Positions 16,927 through 26,902 of a stretch of 64,000 nucleotides of DNA are shown piece after piece. Positions within the stretch are counted from its first letter, which is position 1. Each line of letters begins with the position of its first letter. Source of the DNA: Paenibacillus larvae subsp. larvae (GTDB lineage Bacteria > Bacillota > Bacilli > Paenibacillales > NBRC-103111). The notes under the pieces are model-generated. The model was not told the origin of the DNA, made no database searches, and worked only from the letters and a program-made list of their open reading frames with translations. The DNA lies in NCBI RefSeq assembly GCF_002003265.1, contig NZ_CP019687.1:4035501-4099500 (forward strand). The letters run 5' to 3'. The position numbers and the translations under genes are program-made.

Positions 16927-18105
16927 ATGAAAACCAAGTGGGTGACAAGCCTGCTTCTTTGCAGCCAATTGTTGTTCTGGACAGGATTTTCCTATGTTCA
17001 TGCTGAGGAAAAAGTCCCGCAGCAGACGGATCTTACGCCTAACGCCAAGTCTGCGATATTGCTTGATGCCGATACAGGTACCATTATCTCGGAAAAAGAT
17101 AAAGATGCGAAACTGCCTCCGGCCAGTATTACCAAAATTATGACAATGCTGCTCATTATGGAAGCAGTAGATAAAGGCACTCTTAAAATGGATGAGAAAG
17201 TCCGCACCAGCGAGTACGCGGCTTCAATGGGAGGTTCCCAGATTTTTCTGGAGCCGGGAGAAGAAATGACGGTTGAAGAAATGCTTAAAGGCATTGCGAT
17301 GGCTTCCGGGAACGATGCGTCTGTGGCTATGGCCGAAAAAATTGCGGGAACGGAAGAAGACTTTGTACGAATGATGAATGAACGGGCCAAGCAGCTAGGC
17401 ATGAAAAACACCCATTTTGCTAACTGCAACGGACTGCCTGCGGAAAATCATTATTCAACCGCTTATGATATTGCTCTAATGTCCCGTGAATTGCTCAAGC
17501 ACGAGAAAATTACTGCGTTTACAGGTGCATATCAGGATTACTTGCGTAAGGATAGCGAAAAACCGTTTTGGCTTGTGAATACCAATAAGCTGGTTCGTTT
17601 TTATAACGGGGCAGACGGTCTTAAAACCGGTTTCACCAGTGAGGAAAAATTTTGTCTTGCGGCCACGGCGAAGAGAGACAATTTGCGTATGATTGCCGTT
17701 GTTATGGGCGAGCCGGATACCAAAACTAGGAATGCGGAAGTAACGAAGCTGTTTGATTATTCTTTTTCCCAGTACACCAATTATCCCATCTTTAAAGCCG
17801 GTGACCAGATAGGATCGTTCCGTGTGGGCAAAGGGAAGGTGCAAGAAGTTCCTCTTATTGCCAAGCATCCTTACGGTGTATTGCTTAAAAAGAGTGAGGG
17901 AAAGGAAGGCATCCGTCATGAAGTCCAGATATTACCTGACCTTAAGGCACCGGTTCAAGCAGGCGAGCCGATTGGGAAACTGGTGGTATATAAAGGGGAT
18001 GTCAAACTCAAGGAATTTTCGCTTACAAGTCCGGTCGCTGTAGAGAAAGCCGGATGGTGGACCATTTTTAAGCGGGGAGTAGGCAGCCTGTTTCAGACAA
18101 ATTAA
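16927..18105 (+). CDS. dacF: D-alanyl-D-alanine carboxypeptidase DacF
   Basis: A penicillin-binding protein of the S11 family that trims the terminal D-Ala from cortex peptidoglycan stems in the forespore. A signal peptide is followed by the catalytic SxxK (PASITKIMTM), SGN (MASGNDAS) and KTG (GLKTGFTS) motifs, and by a C-terminal PBP5-type beta domain and amphipathic tail. The frame opens at 16843, but ATG 16927 is chosen because GGAGG lies 9 bases upstream and the Lys + hydrophobic signal peptide starts there. The length is 392 residues. It precedes spoIIAA-AB-sigF as in B. subtilis, where dacF is expressed in the forespore. Confidence 0.94.
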   Translation: MKTKWVTSLLLCSQLLFWTGFSYVHAEEKVPQQTDLTPNAKSAILLDADTGTIISEKDKDAKLPPASITKIMTMLLIMEAVDKGTLKMDEKVRTSEYAASMGGSQIFLEPGEEMTVEEMLKGIAMASGNDASVAMAEKIAGTEEDFVRMMNERAKQLGMKNTHFANCNGLPAENHYSTAYDIALMSRELLKHEKITAFTGAYQDYLRKDSEKPFWLVNTNKLVRFYNGADGLKTGFTSEEKFCLAATAKRDNLRMIAVVMGEPDTKTRNAEVTKLFDYSFSQYTNYPIFKAGDQIGSFRVGKGKVQEVPLIAKHPYGVLLKKSEGKEGIRHEVQILPDLKAPVQAGEPIGKLVVYKGDVKLKEFSLTSPVAVEKAGWWTIFKRGVGSLFQTN

Positions 18106-18163
18106 TTGCGGAAAACACTTATTTTGACGGGTTTTAGCGCTTTTCTTCTAGTTTTGTCAAGTG

Positions 18164-18191
18164 GCAGGAATTAACAAAGGTAAAATCGAAG
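18164..18191 (+). promoter_or_regulatory. sigma-H promoter of spoIIA operon
   Basis: GCAGGAATT (18164-18172) fits the sigma-H -35 consensus RnAGGAwwT at all nine positions, and ATCGAAG (18185-18191), 12 bases on, fits RnnGAAT at six of seven. Start of transcription would be about 18198, ten bases before the spoIIAA Shine-Dalgarno. The spoIIA operon of B. subtilis is sigma-H and Spo0A controlled. I did not find a perfect Spo0A box. Confidence 0.75.
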
Positions 18192-18220
18192 TCATTGTTC
18201 ACGATGGAAGGAGTGAGCTA

Positions 18221-18580
18221 TTGACCATGAGTTTGCAAATTGAATTCGAGCAGAGAAGAAGAGCGTTAATTGTCAGATTGCAAGGAGAACTTGACCACCA
18301 CACAGCCGATATGGTGAAAACGCGTATGGAAGAAGCCATTGCTAAAGGGGATGCCCGGAATCTCGTGCTCAGTCTGCGGGATTTAAGCTTTATGGATAGT
18401 TCGGGTCTTGGTGTCATATTGGGACGGTACAAGCAGATAACCGGAAGAGGTGGCAAGATGATTGTTTGTGATGTCAACCCCTCTATCTACAGGTTGTTTG
18501 AACTATCCGGCTTATTCAAAATCGTAGCGATTGAAGATAACGAGAGAAAGGCAATCTCCAGTCTGGAGGTGGCATTATGA
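18221..18580 (+). CDS. spoIIAA: anti-sigma F factor antagonist SpoIIAA
   Basis: This STAS-domain protein, when dephosphorylated by SpoIIE, binds SpoIIAB and frees sigma-F in the forespore. The phosphorylated Ser lies in [19 protein letters not shown] (about residue 61), and GELDHHTAD matches the family N-terminal strand. Start is uncertain: TTG 18221 has AAGGAG at ideal 7-base spacing, while ATG 18227 would start at MSLQIEF, matching the B. subtilis N-terminus MSLGID. About 119 residues. The stop overlaps the spoIIAB start (ATGA), giving translational coupling. Confidence 0.95.
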   Translation: MTMSLQIEFEQRRRALIVRLQGELDHHTADMVKTRMEEAIAKGDARNLVLSLRDLSFMDSSGLGVILGRYKQITGRGGKMIVCDVNPSIYRLFELSGLFKIVAIEDNERKAISSLEVAL

Positions 18581-19032
18581 GTTCGAGAAACTTTATGAGA
18601 ATGCAATTTCCCAGCTTATCCGAGAATGAAGGGTTTGCCAGGGTTGCCGTTGCTTCATTTATTGCCCAGAAGGACCCTAATATAGAAGAACTGACGGAGA
18701 TCAAGACGGTGATTTCTGAAGCGGTAACCAATAGCATTATTCATGGTTATGATAATGCTCCGGATGGAATTATCACCATTGAAGCAGAGATAATGGAAGA
18801 TGAGGTCCGGATTACTGTGGAAGACGAGGGTACAGGTATCGACGACTTGGAGCTGGCCAAACAGCCGCTGTTCACGTCTAAGCCGGAGCTGGAGCGGTCC
18901 GGGATGGGATTTACGATTATGGAAAATTTCATGGACGACGTTGAAGTATATTCATCCGTAGGCAGAGGAACCAAAATCATCATGAAGAAAAGGATTGAAT
19001 CAAAAAACGCCACCAAAGCCATGTATAATTAG
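18577..19032 (+). CDS. spoIIAB: anti-sigma F factor / kinase SpoIIAB
   Basis: A GHKL-type protein kinase that holds sigma-F inactive and phosphorylates SpoIIAA. The ATP-binding N box ([13 protein letters not shown]), G1 box ([10 protein letters not shown]) and G2 box ([10 protein letters not shown]) are all in place. Length 151 residues. It overlaps spoIIAA by 4 bases, and sigF follows after 11 bases, so stoichiometric expression of the three is expected. Nothing unusual is seen. Confidence 0.96.
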   Translation: MSSRNFMRMQFPSLSENEGFARVAVASFIAQKDPNIEELTEIKTVISEAVTNSIIHGYDNAPDGIITIEAEIMEDEVRITVEDEGTGIDDLELAKQPLFTSKPELERSGMGFTIMENFMDDVEVYSSVGRGTKIIMKKRIESKNATKAMYN

Positions 19033-19043
19033 GGGTTTTGCAT

Positions 19044-19799
19044 ATGGATGTCGATCTGAAGAATGCTTCACACAGTTACCTTGATGATCAAGAAGTAAAA
19101 AGACTCATTGCGCTCAGCCAATCCGGCGATACCATCGCCAGAGACACGCTTGTAAATTGCAATATACGCTTAGTATGGTCAGTAGTTCAACGCTTTTTGA
19201 ACAGAGGCTATGAGGCGGATGATTTGTTTCAAATCGGCTGCATCGGTTTGCTCAAGTCGGTCGATAAATTTAATTTATCCTACGAAGTAAAGTTTTCTAC
19301 TTATGCAGTGCCGATGATCATCGGGGAAATTCAGCGTTTTCTCAGAGATGACGGGACACTGAAGGTCAGCAGGTCACTGAAGGAATTGGCTAATAAGGTC
19401 AGAAAAACAAAAGATGAGCTTTCCAAAAATTTGGAGCGGCTCCCGACACTTAAAGAAGTGGCAAATGCTCTCGGGATAACCCCGGAAGAAGTTGTATTTG
19501 CTCAAGAAGCAAATAAACCGCTTTCTTCCATTCATGAAACTGTATTTGAAAATGACTGGGATCCTATCACACTAATGGATCAGATTGCGGATGATTCCCA
19601 GGAAAAATGGTTTGATAAGCTGGCATTAAATGAAGCTATAGAGGGACTTTCGGAGAGGGAGCGGTTGATTGTCTATTTGCGGTATTTTAAGGACCAGACC
19701 CAATCTGAGGTAGCGAACCGGTTAGGCATTTCCCAAGTGCAGGTATCCAGGCTTGAAAAGAAAATATTACAGTCCATCCGTAACCAGATAGCGCAATAA
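19044..19799 (+). CDS. sigF: sporulation sigma factor sigma-F
   Basis: The first forespore-specific sigma factor. Regions 2 (residues about 25-95; NRGYEADDLFQIGCIGLLKS, FSTYAVPMIIGEIQRFLRDD), 3 (LKELANKVRKTKDELS) and 4 (LSERERLIVYLRYFKDQTQS, ISQVQVSRLEKKIL) are complete. ATG 19044 is chosen over the in-frame TTG at 19038 because AGGGG lies 8 bases before the ATG. 251 residues. In B. subtilis spoVA follows directly; here an accessory nar island of about 9 kb intervenes. Confidence 0.96.
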   Translation: MDVDLKNASHSYLDDQEVKRLIALSQSGDTIARDTLVNCNIRLVWSVVQRFLNRGYEADDLFQIGCIGLLKSVDKFNLSYEVKFSTYAVPMIIGEIQRFLRDDGTLKVSRSLKELANKVRKTKDELSKNLERLPTLKEVANALGITPEEVVFAQEANKPLSSIHETVFENDWDPITLMDQIADDSQEKWFDKLALNEAIEGLSERERLIVYLRYFKDQTQSEVANRLGISQVQVSRLEKKILQSIRNQIAQ

Positions 19800-19948
19800 T
19801 CAAGAGGAAATGACCCGGCCGTTATGAACTTCTAAAAGAAAACACCAGATCCCATTTGAAGTGCACCCCTTAGAGATTGGAAGACCCCCTAGGGTGGAGA
19901 GGGTACAATAAACTGGACACTAAGTTAAGGGAAAAAGGTGATACAGTT

Positions 19949-19979
19949 TATGAGCAGAAAAGTCTATGATCGTCAATTT
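19949..19979 (+). repeat. left copy of 30-base repeat (IS3 orfA start)
   Basis: From TATGAGCAGAAAAGTCT onward, 30 bases match 28364-28393. It encodes the first residues of an IS3-family orfA (MSRKVYDRQF). Here the match stops abruptly and unrelated recombinase sequence follows. Confidence 0.8.
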
Positions 19980-19980
19980 A

Positions 19981-20084
19981 AAAGGTGTTACGTTTGGGAA
20001 GCCCCGGCAGCCCATTTGACGAGACGTTTATCCGAGCCTATGAAGAATGGAAGGCTGGCCGGATGACGGCAACGGCGAAGCTGT
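19981..20084 (+). pseudogene. serine-recombinase C-terminal fragment
   Basis: A short frame reads LGSPGSPFDETFIRAYEEWKA followed by GRMTATAKL. It matches the helix-turn-helix end of resolvase/invertase proteins, where a G-R-P linker leads to a Y..WK.G..TA..A..  segment. Only about 35 residues remain and neither the catalytic Ser domain nor the final helix is present. It is probably a scar of a transposon resolvase. Identification rests on pattern only. Confidence 0.5.
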
Positions 20085-20185
20085 CATTTTGCTCCATCCA
20101 GTCACAAAACAGATATGCATCATCACATGATGAGAAAGCTAACGAATTTATTGCCGATCAAATTGATTTTGTTCGCTATAAAAAA

Positions 20186-20236
20186 TAAAAAGAAGTCCTG
20201 ATCGCCAGGAAAAATGGCGACAGGACTTCTTTTTAT
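20186..20236 (+). terminator. strong intrinsic terminator
   Basis: The stem AAAGAAGTCCTG...CGCCA / TGGCG...CAGGACTTCTTT has a small loop and is followed by TTTTT. It would insulate the nar operon from sigF transcription. Confidence 0.9.
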
Positions 20237-20638
20237 GGCTTTCAACCATATTTTGGGGATTTTAGTTGCCGAATGGGCAGCCGCAATATGTGAGAGGGCT
20301 TCTGACCAGATCGCTCTGTTGAGGGAGTATATATCATAAGAAAAATGCGAAGAATGACTACTGTATAATATACATGTTTTCCCTTTTTTTCAAAATATCA
20401 GTTAGAAAACATAGAAAATACAAAGGGAGCTATAAATAGTTAAAAAAATCATCTGCCATTACAAACCCTAAGTCTTGTTGTCTCCTTTATGGCCTGGGTC
20501 TTGATCTCTTCACTGATTTCTTACATAAGCCAAAGATAATATTATCCCATAGAAATATTTTACTTCTGTGATTGGGGAAGGTGATCGGCTAGCGCAAAAT
20601 CATTTCGCAAAAAAGCGATAAGAGAGGAGGCGGGATTC

Positions 20639-21079
20639 ATGTCAGGACCCGCACTGAGACATATGGACAGTCACTCGTTGATTCATGAGGCGGCCTTGGG
20701 GGAAGCGAGAGAGCTGACCGAGCTGTTGGACAGAAGTATAAGAAAAGGCGAACTCGAAAAGGCGGCGGAAATCGCCTATATCACGGTGGAGCATTGGGAG
20801 GCGCGTACGCTTCAGCATGCGTCAAGTGAAGAGGAAGGATTATATGTGGAGGCCCTCGGTATCAAGCCGGAGTTGAAGGAAGTCATTATTTCACTGACTC
20901 GCGATCATCAATTAATGCGAGAGATTGTCGGTGAGATTAAGGAACTGCTGGCGCAAGGAAAGGTAGGGGATGAGCTGCTTGCCCGTTTTCAAGCCTTGAT
21001 CGTTGTTGATGAGTTGCATAACCGAGATGAAATGAAAATGCTCGAAAAAGAAGTGGAGGGGATGCTTCATGATAAATAA
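20639..21079 (+). CDS. hemerythrin-like (HHE) domain protein
   Basis: A 146-residue, mostly helical protein with His/Glu spacing of the HHE fold: SHSLIHEAALGEAR (start), VEHWEARTLQHASSEEEGLY (residues about 50-70), RDHQLMREIV (about 88-97) and VVDELHNRDEMKMLEKEV near the end. Such proteins bind a di-iron centre and sense or carry O2 or NO, which would suit protection or repair beside a nitrate reductase (inference). Strong Shine-Dalgarno (GGAGG) 8 bases before the ATG. The next reading frame starts at 21069, inside this gene, so the set upstream of narG is coupled. GC is raised (about 52% by hand over 120 bases). Confidence 0.75.
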   Translation: MSGPALRHMDSHSLIHEAALGEARELTELLDRSIRKGELEKAAEIAYITVEHWEARTLQHASSEEEGLYVEALGIKPELKEVIISLTRDHQLMREIVGEIKELLAQGKVGDELLARFQALIVVDELHNRDEMKMLEKEVEGMLHDK

Positions 21080-21395
21080 GACTTATACACTGGCGGCGAT
21101 GCTTCCCGATAAACCGCTCCAATCTGTGGAGCCGAGGCTGTACCGGTTGCTGGTACAAGAGCTCGAGTAGCTCCATCTCCATCCTTATGATGTGAAGGCG
21201 GGCGGCCGGACCGATGATCACGGTATTACCGTCAACCTCCGATTTGGCGAGGAATTGGGGCAGGTCACCAGCAGGAGGTTTTTCTGGGCGTCGCTGGAAA
21301 ACGGCGACGAGGAGGCCCTGACCTTTTTTAGGCAGGCGGCAGAAAAGATAAAGAAATCAATGATTGCCGATTATTTTAAAATGATAAAATTCTGA
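21069..21395 (+). pseudogene. 108-codon nar-leader protein interrupted by TAG
   Basis: A continuous frame begins with ATG inside the end of the hemerythrin-like gene and runs 109 codons to TGA at 21393-21395, broken only by an in-frame TAG at 21168-21170 (codon 34, after LLVQELE). Downstream the sequence continues sensibly (LHLHPYDVKAGGRTDDHG, then LRFGEELGQVTSRRFFWASL). A restart at GTG 21183 or 21192 could make a shorter product, but the simplest reading is a nonsense mutation. I do not recognise the family. Its position between the hemerythrin-like gene and narG suggests a role in nitrate reductase assembly or regulation, unproven. Confidence 0.6.
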
Positions 21396-21446
21396 CAGAG
21401 GCCGGCGGGATAAGGTAAAAAACTGTTACGAAAGAAGGCGAATCAG

Positions 21447-21728
21447 ATGAATCAGGTGGAAATGGAACAGTTTGTCCGGGATGACCGGAACGATTTGCTT
21501 GTCTTGCTTGAGATGAGGTTCGGCGGAGTGCCGCAGCCTGTACAAGAACAAATCTGCCAGCTGCAGGATCTGAACGAGCTTCAGCGCATGATTATCGCGG
21601 CTTGCAACGCAGCGGATTGGGTAGTGTTTATGGAAGAGCTTCAGTCGGGACAAGAAAGCTTCAAACTGACGGGAGAAAGGTTTAACCCGGTAAACCAGCA
21701 GGGAAAGGAGCATCTGTGCAATGGCTGA
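21447..21728 (+). CDS. 93-aa unknown protein coupled to narG
   Basis: A small acidic helical protein. The stretch VLLEMRFGGVPQPVQEQICQ with QDLNELQRMI resembles the short C-terminal helical region seen in Rpn/DUF4351-type proteins (RFG.vP..v...I..l.dl..L), but this is a weak likeness. Its last eight bases (ATGGCTGA) overlap the narG start, so narG translation is probably coupled to it. Shine-Dalgarno GAAGGCG precedes the ATG. Function unknown; it may be a structural or assembly partner of NarG in this operon type. Confidence 0.55.
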   Translation: MNQVEMEQFVRDDRNDLLVLLEMRFGGVPQPVQEQICQLQDLNELQRMIIAACNAADWVVFMEELQSGQESFKLTGERFNPVNQQGKEHLCNG

Positions 21729-24700
21729 ACATAAAAACAAGCTGCTTGAAGCGTTAAAATACTTGAAGCGCGGAGAGGCCATTAATGAGGGATGGACCGA
21801 GGAGAGCCCCAGATCCCGGGATTGGGAGGGCCTGTACCGCGGCCGCTGGCAGCATGACAAAGTCGTCCGGTCAACGCACGGAGTAAACTGTACCGGTTCC
21901 TGCAGTTGGAATGTTTTTGTCAAGGACGGCATTATCACCTGGGAAACGCAAAAAACGGACTATCCGACCACGGGAGCCAACTTCCCTGAGTATGAACCCC
22001 GGGGCTGCCCGCGCGGGGCCAGCTTTTCCTGGTATACCTACAGCCCGATCCGGGTGAAGTATCCCTATATCCGCGGCGATTTGTACGAAATGTGGCGTGA
22101 GGAGCTAGCAGTTGTCCATGACCCGGTCACGGCCTGGAAAAACATCGTCAGCGATCCTAAAAAGCGCGACAGATATGTCAAGGCCAGGGGGAAAGGCGGC
22201 TTCGTCCGGGCGGATTGGGATGATGCCTGTCAGATGATTGCCAGCTCCATTATCCATACAATTCAACAATACGGTCCGGATCGTGTCGTCGGCTTTAGTC
22301 CGATCCCGGCCATGTCCATGGTGAGTTATTCCGCAGGGACACGCTTCTTGTCGCTGATTGGCGGGACCATCCTGAGTTTTTATGATTGGTATGCGGATCT
22401 TCCTCCTGCCTCGCCGCAGGTTTGGGGAGAACAAACGGATGTGCCGGAAAGCGGCGACTGGTATAACACTAAGTATTTCATTATCTGGGGAACCAACATT
22501 CCGCAAACCCGGTCTCCTGATGCGCATTTCATGGTGGAAGCCCGTTATAACGGCACCAAGGTGGTCGGGGTCAGCCCCGATTATTCCGAATACGAAAAGT
22601 TCGCGGACATCTGGCTGCCGGCCAAAGCCGGGACCGATGCGGCGCTCGCCATGGCCATGACCCACGTCATTCTTAAAGAATTATACGTGGATCAGCAAGT
22701 CCCTTATTTTACGGATTACGTGAAAAAATTTACCGACCTGCCTTTCCTTGTTATTCTGGGGGAACATTCCGGTGCGCTCCGTTCGGGCCGATTCTTGCGG
22801 GCCTCAGATTTGGGCGACGCCCAGGAGCTGGCCGAATGGAAAACGGTAGTCTGGGACGCCGCGGCGGGAGCACCTGTGGTTCCCAACGGCAGTCAGGGCT
22901 TCCGTTGGGATCCGGACAGCAGGTGGAACCTGGACCTCGAAAATCCCGACGGGACGGCGATAGATCCCCTGTTGTCATTTATTGATGAAGCGGATGAAGT
23001 GGCTCTCGTTGAATTTCCTTATTTTGCGGAAGCGGAGGGGGATCCGGTCCGGCGGGGAGTTCCAGTAAAGCATTTGCCGAATGCGGAAGGCGGGACGCTC
23101 AAGGTCGTGACGGTTTATGACCTTATGATGGCTCATATGGGCGTACCTAGACAGCAACTGCCGGGCGATTATCCGGCTGATTACAACGACCTGAAGCCTT
23201 ACACTCCGGCCTGGCAGGAGGCGATTACCGGCGTTAAGAAATCCCATTGTATTCAGGTAGCGAGGGAGTTTGCCGAAAATGCGGCCAAAACGGGCGGCAA
23301 ATCGATGATCGCCATGGGCGGCGGAACGAACCACTGGTATCACAGTGATCAAATCTACCGGTCCATTCTGAATCTTGTGCTGCTAACGGGTTCCCAGGGG
23401 GTAAATGGCGGAGGATGGGCCCATTATGTGGGACAGGAAAAGGTGAGACCGGTGGAAGGCTGGCAACAGATTGCGTTTGCGGGAGATTGGATCAAGCCTC
23501 CCCGGTTACAAAATGGAACTTCCTTTTTCTACTTCGCAACGGAGCAGTTCCGTTATGAGGCCAGGGTAAACGAGGAGCAGAAACCATCCTGGGGTGAACG
23601 GTTTAACAATATGCATCCTGCGGATGTCAATGCGCTGGCCGTAAGGCTCGGGTGGCTGCCTTTTTTCCCGCAGTTTAATCAGAATTCCATCGATGTGGCC
23701 AGACAGGTTCGGGAAAAAGGGGTTTCGGACGACCAGGAGGCCATCCAGGAAATCGCGAGAATGGTTAAGGAGGGGGAATTGGATTTTGCGGTGGAGCACC
23801 CCAATGAACCGAACAATTTCCCGCGCGTCTTTTTCAACTGGCGGTCCAATCTGCTTGGCGACAGCGGTAAAGGGCATGAGTACTTTGCCAAGTATTTGAT
23901 CGGGGCGGACAATCAGGTGTTGACGGACCCGAGCCATTCGTGGCGGCCGGAGACAGTGAAGGACGGATGACGTTCCGCCGGAAGGCAAAACCGATTTATT
24001 CATAAGTATGGATTTCAGAATGACGAGCACAGGGCTGTTTTCGGATATCGTGCTGCCGGCAGCGACCTGGTACGAAAAATACGATTTAAGTACGACAGAT
24101 CTGCATCCATTTGTCCATCCGTTTAATCCGGCGATTGAACCGCCTTGGCAAAGCAAAAGCGATTGGGACGCCTTTCGTGAAATCGCCAATACGTTCTCCC
24201 AATTGGCGGAGAAACATTTGCCGGCCTGCGAGGATATTCTCATGACTCCACTCGGCCATGATACCCCCGATGAAATCGCCCAAGTCCACGGAAAAATCCG
24301 AGATTGGCGCAAGGGAGAGACGGAGGCGGTGCCCGGCAAAACGATGCCCCATTTTTTATTGGTGAAGCGCGACTATCCGAACGTTTATGGAAAAATGATC
24401 ACCATTGGACCCAATATTAAAAAGGGTTATGGGACAAAGGGGATTAAAATTCCCGGCGATAAGGTGTACGACCAGCTCTTGGAGCGGCTGGGGACGTCAA
24501 AACATGAGGGGATTGGCAAAGGGCAGCCAGATCTGTTCCGGGATAAACAGGCGATCGAAGCGATTCTGCTGATGTCTGGCGCCACGAACGGGGAACGGGC
24601 CGTGGAAGGCTGGCGTTCGATGGAGGCCAAAACCGGTAAAAAGCTGGAGGACATCTCAAAACCACGGGAAGAAGAGGCCTTTACGCTTTTGGATATTACC

Positions 24701-25408
24701 GCGCAGCCCCGGCATACGATCTCTACTCCGGTCTGGAGCGGACTGGAGAAGGACAACCGGAGATACTCGCCCTTCACCTTAAATACGGAGTACAGCATCC
24801 CGTGGCGTACTTTAACGGGAAGACAGAGTTTCTATTTAGAACATGAGATGATTCTGGATTTCGGTGAAGGGCTGCCGATTTACCTGCCGCCGCTGGAGCA
24901 TGTTCCTTTTTTCAAGGGAGAGAAAGAGGTGCCAGGGAAAGGGAAATCGATCACGATCCGTTATTTGACCCCGCACCAAAAATGGGGAATTCATACAATG
25001 TTTACCGACACCAATCAAATGTCAACGCTGTTCCGCGGGTGGCAGGTCGTCTGGCTGAACGAAAAAGACGGAGCCTCGATCGGGATCAAGGATAACGATT
25101 GGATTGAGGTATACAACCGGAATGGGGTAGTGGCAGCAAGAGCGGTACTGACCTACCGAATTCCAGAAGGAATCGCTTATATGTACCATGCCCAAGACCG
25201 CACGCTTGGCGTTCCGGGCACCTCCATCACTAAGCAGCGCGGCGGCACGCATAACAGTGTGACCCGGATTACGATGAAGCCGACTCATATGATTGGCGGA
25301 TATGCCCAATTGAGCTACGGGTTCAATTATTACGGGCCGACGGGAAGTCAAAGAGATACGATGACAATCATCCGACCGTTGAAGGAGGTTGACTGGCTTG
25401 AGAATTAA
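21721..25408 (+). pseudogene. narG: respiratory nitrate reductase alpha subunit, frameshifted
   Basis: NarG is the molybdopterin-guanine-dinucleotide subunit that reduces nitrate to nitrite on the inner face of the membrane. The FS0 cluster motif (HGVNCTGSCSW, from about residue 54) and the Mo-ligand Asp222 (SFYDWYADLPPAS) are intact. The frame fails near 23966: ...ETVKDG then TGA, while shifting by one base reads DDVPPEGKTDLFISMDFRM and continues to 25408. One base too many in the GACGGATG stretch explains it. The ATG at 24008 is internal, not a real start. Restored length is about 1,229 residues, normal for NarG. GC is high (about 60% over 22561-22680). Not functional as it stands unless the frameshift is a sequence error. 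Confidence 0.9.
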
Positions 25409-26902
25409 AGCGCAAGTCGCCATGGTCATGAACCTGGACAAATGTATCGGCTGCCATACCTGTTCGGTGACCTGCAAGAACACGTGGACCAACCGGCCCG
25501 GAACGGAGTATATGTGGTACAACAATGTGGAAACCCGACCGGGTCCCGGTTACCCCGGGAATGGGAAGACCTGAGGAAATTCAAAGGCGGGTGGGTTCTG
25601 CGAAACGGAAAACTGGCGCTCCGGGCAGGGGGGCCGATAACCAAGTTGGCGAATATTTTTTACAATCCGAATATGGCCAGCCTGGACAGCTTTTATGAGC
25701 CCTGGACCTATGATTAAGATAGCTTGATTCATAGCCCCAAACGGAAGCATCTTCCGGTCGGTCGGCCCGTATCGCTGATTACCGGTGAATATATGGACAA
25801 GCCGGAATGGGGCCCGAACTGGGATGACGACCTGGCCGGCGGAAGCGAGATCGTACCGCTGGACCCGAATGTCAAGAAGCTTCAGGAGCATATTGCCATG
25901 GAGTACGAAAAGACGTTCATGATGTACCTGCCCCGCATTTGCGAGCATTGCCTGAACCCCTCTTGCGTAGCTTCTTGTCCTTCCGGAGCTCTGTACAAGC
26001 GTGAGGAGGACGGCATTGTCCTCGTGGACCAAGATGCCTGCCGGGGATGGAGATTTTGTACAAACGGCTGTCCTTACCATAAGGTGTACTATAACTGGAA
26101 TACGCATAAGGCGGAGAAATGCAATTTCTGCTACCCGCGGACCGAGGCGGGCTTAGCCACGATTTGCTCGGAAACCTGTGTGGGCCGGATCCGCTATATC
26201 GGCGTCGTTTTTTATGACGCGGATCGGGTCAAGGCGGCCGCTTCCGTGGAGAATCCACAGGATTTGTATGAATCCCAGCTTTCGGTGTTCCTTGATCCCT
26301 TCGAGCCGGAAGTGATCAAGGAGGCGAGGAGAAACGGGATTAACGATTCATGGATCGATGCGGCACAGCGCTCGCCGATTTATAAGCTTGCCATGAAGTG
26401 GAAGGTTGCTCTGCCGCTTCATCCGGAATACCGTACGCTCCCTATGGTATGGTACGTTCCGCCGCTTAGCCCGATTATGAACCATATTGAAGAAGACGAG
26501 CTTCAGACCGATCACTATATTCCCGCCGTCGATCAGATGCGGATTCCGATGGAGTACCTGGCATCTCTGCTTACGGCAGGGGATATCTCCGTCATCCGCA
26601 GGGTTTTGCTTAAAATGACCGTCATGCGCGTACACATGCGGGAGCGGGCCGTTGGCGACATGGATGATCTCAGGCACAGCCAGCTTTTGGAGGAGGCGGG
26701 GATTACGGTGGAGGAAATTGAAGAGATGACCCGATTGTTTGCTGTTGCCAAATATAACGAAAGATTTGTGATTCCAACCGCACGGAGGGAAATGGACGGC
26801 GAGCAAGAGCTTCATTACAAGCAGGGAGCTTGCAGCATCGAATCCATCACCCCGTCATCTGCGGTCATGTCGCATCTTTTCGCAAGGGAGGATCATGGAT
26901 AA
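25398..26902 (+). pseudogene. narH: nitrate reductase beta subunit, frameshift plus nonsense
   Basis: NarH carries four Fe-S clusters that pass electrons from NarI to NarG. Cys motifs are visible: CIGCHTCSVTCK at the start, CEHCLNPSCVASCPSG, CRGWRFCTNGCPYHK and CNFCYP...CSETCVGR. TTG 25398 with AAGGAGG 10 bases upstream is the start and overlaps the narG end. Two lesions occur. Near 25552-25558 a C-run has four bases where five would read YPREWEDLRKFKGGW. At 25715-25717 a TAA replaces the usual Tyr codon in EPWTYDYD. The second is a substitution, not a homopolymer error, so the gene is truly damaged. The rest is open to the TAA at 26902. Confidence 0.9.

Larger units (their letters stand above)
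19800..20640. other. junction rich in mobile-element debris
   Basis: No intact gene lies in these 840 bases between sigF and the hemerythrin-like gene. They contain a 5' fragment of an IS3-type orfA (19950-19979), a resolvase-like fragment (19981-20084) and a strong terminator (20186-20236). About 400 A/T-rich bases follow with no gene I can support; upstream signals for the nar operon should lie at 20240-20630, but I saw no clear FNR box or -35/-10 pair. Confidence 0.6.

Noticed and set aside
20564-20590. Possible FNR/CRP site upstream of the nar operon (TGTGATTGGGGAAGGTGATC)
   Set aside because: The second half does not match TCACA and there is no placed promoter to go with it.
22105-22665. 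186-residue minus-strand ORF inside narG
   Set aside because: Shadow of a high-GC coding region; no motif, and narG catalytic residues are on the plus strand.
24008-25408. Separate gene starting at ATG 24008
   Set aside because: It is the C-terminal part of narG; the ATG is internal and the frame continues upstream to the frameshift near 23966.
25442-25717. 91-residue plus-strand ORF beginning MYRLPYLFGDLQ
   Set aside because: Only its second half is real narH sequence after a frameshift; its start is out of frame with the Cys motifs.
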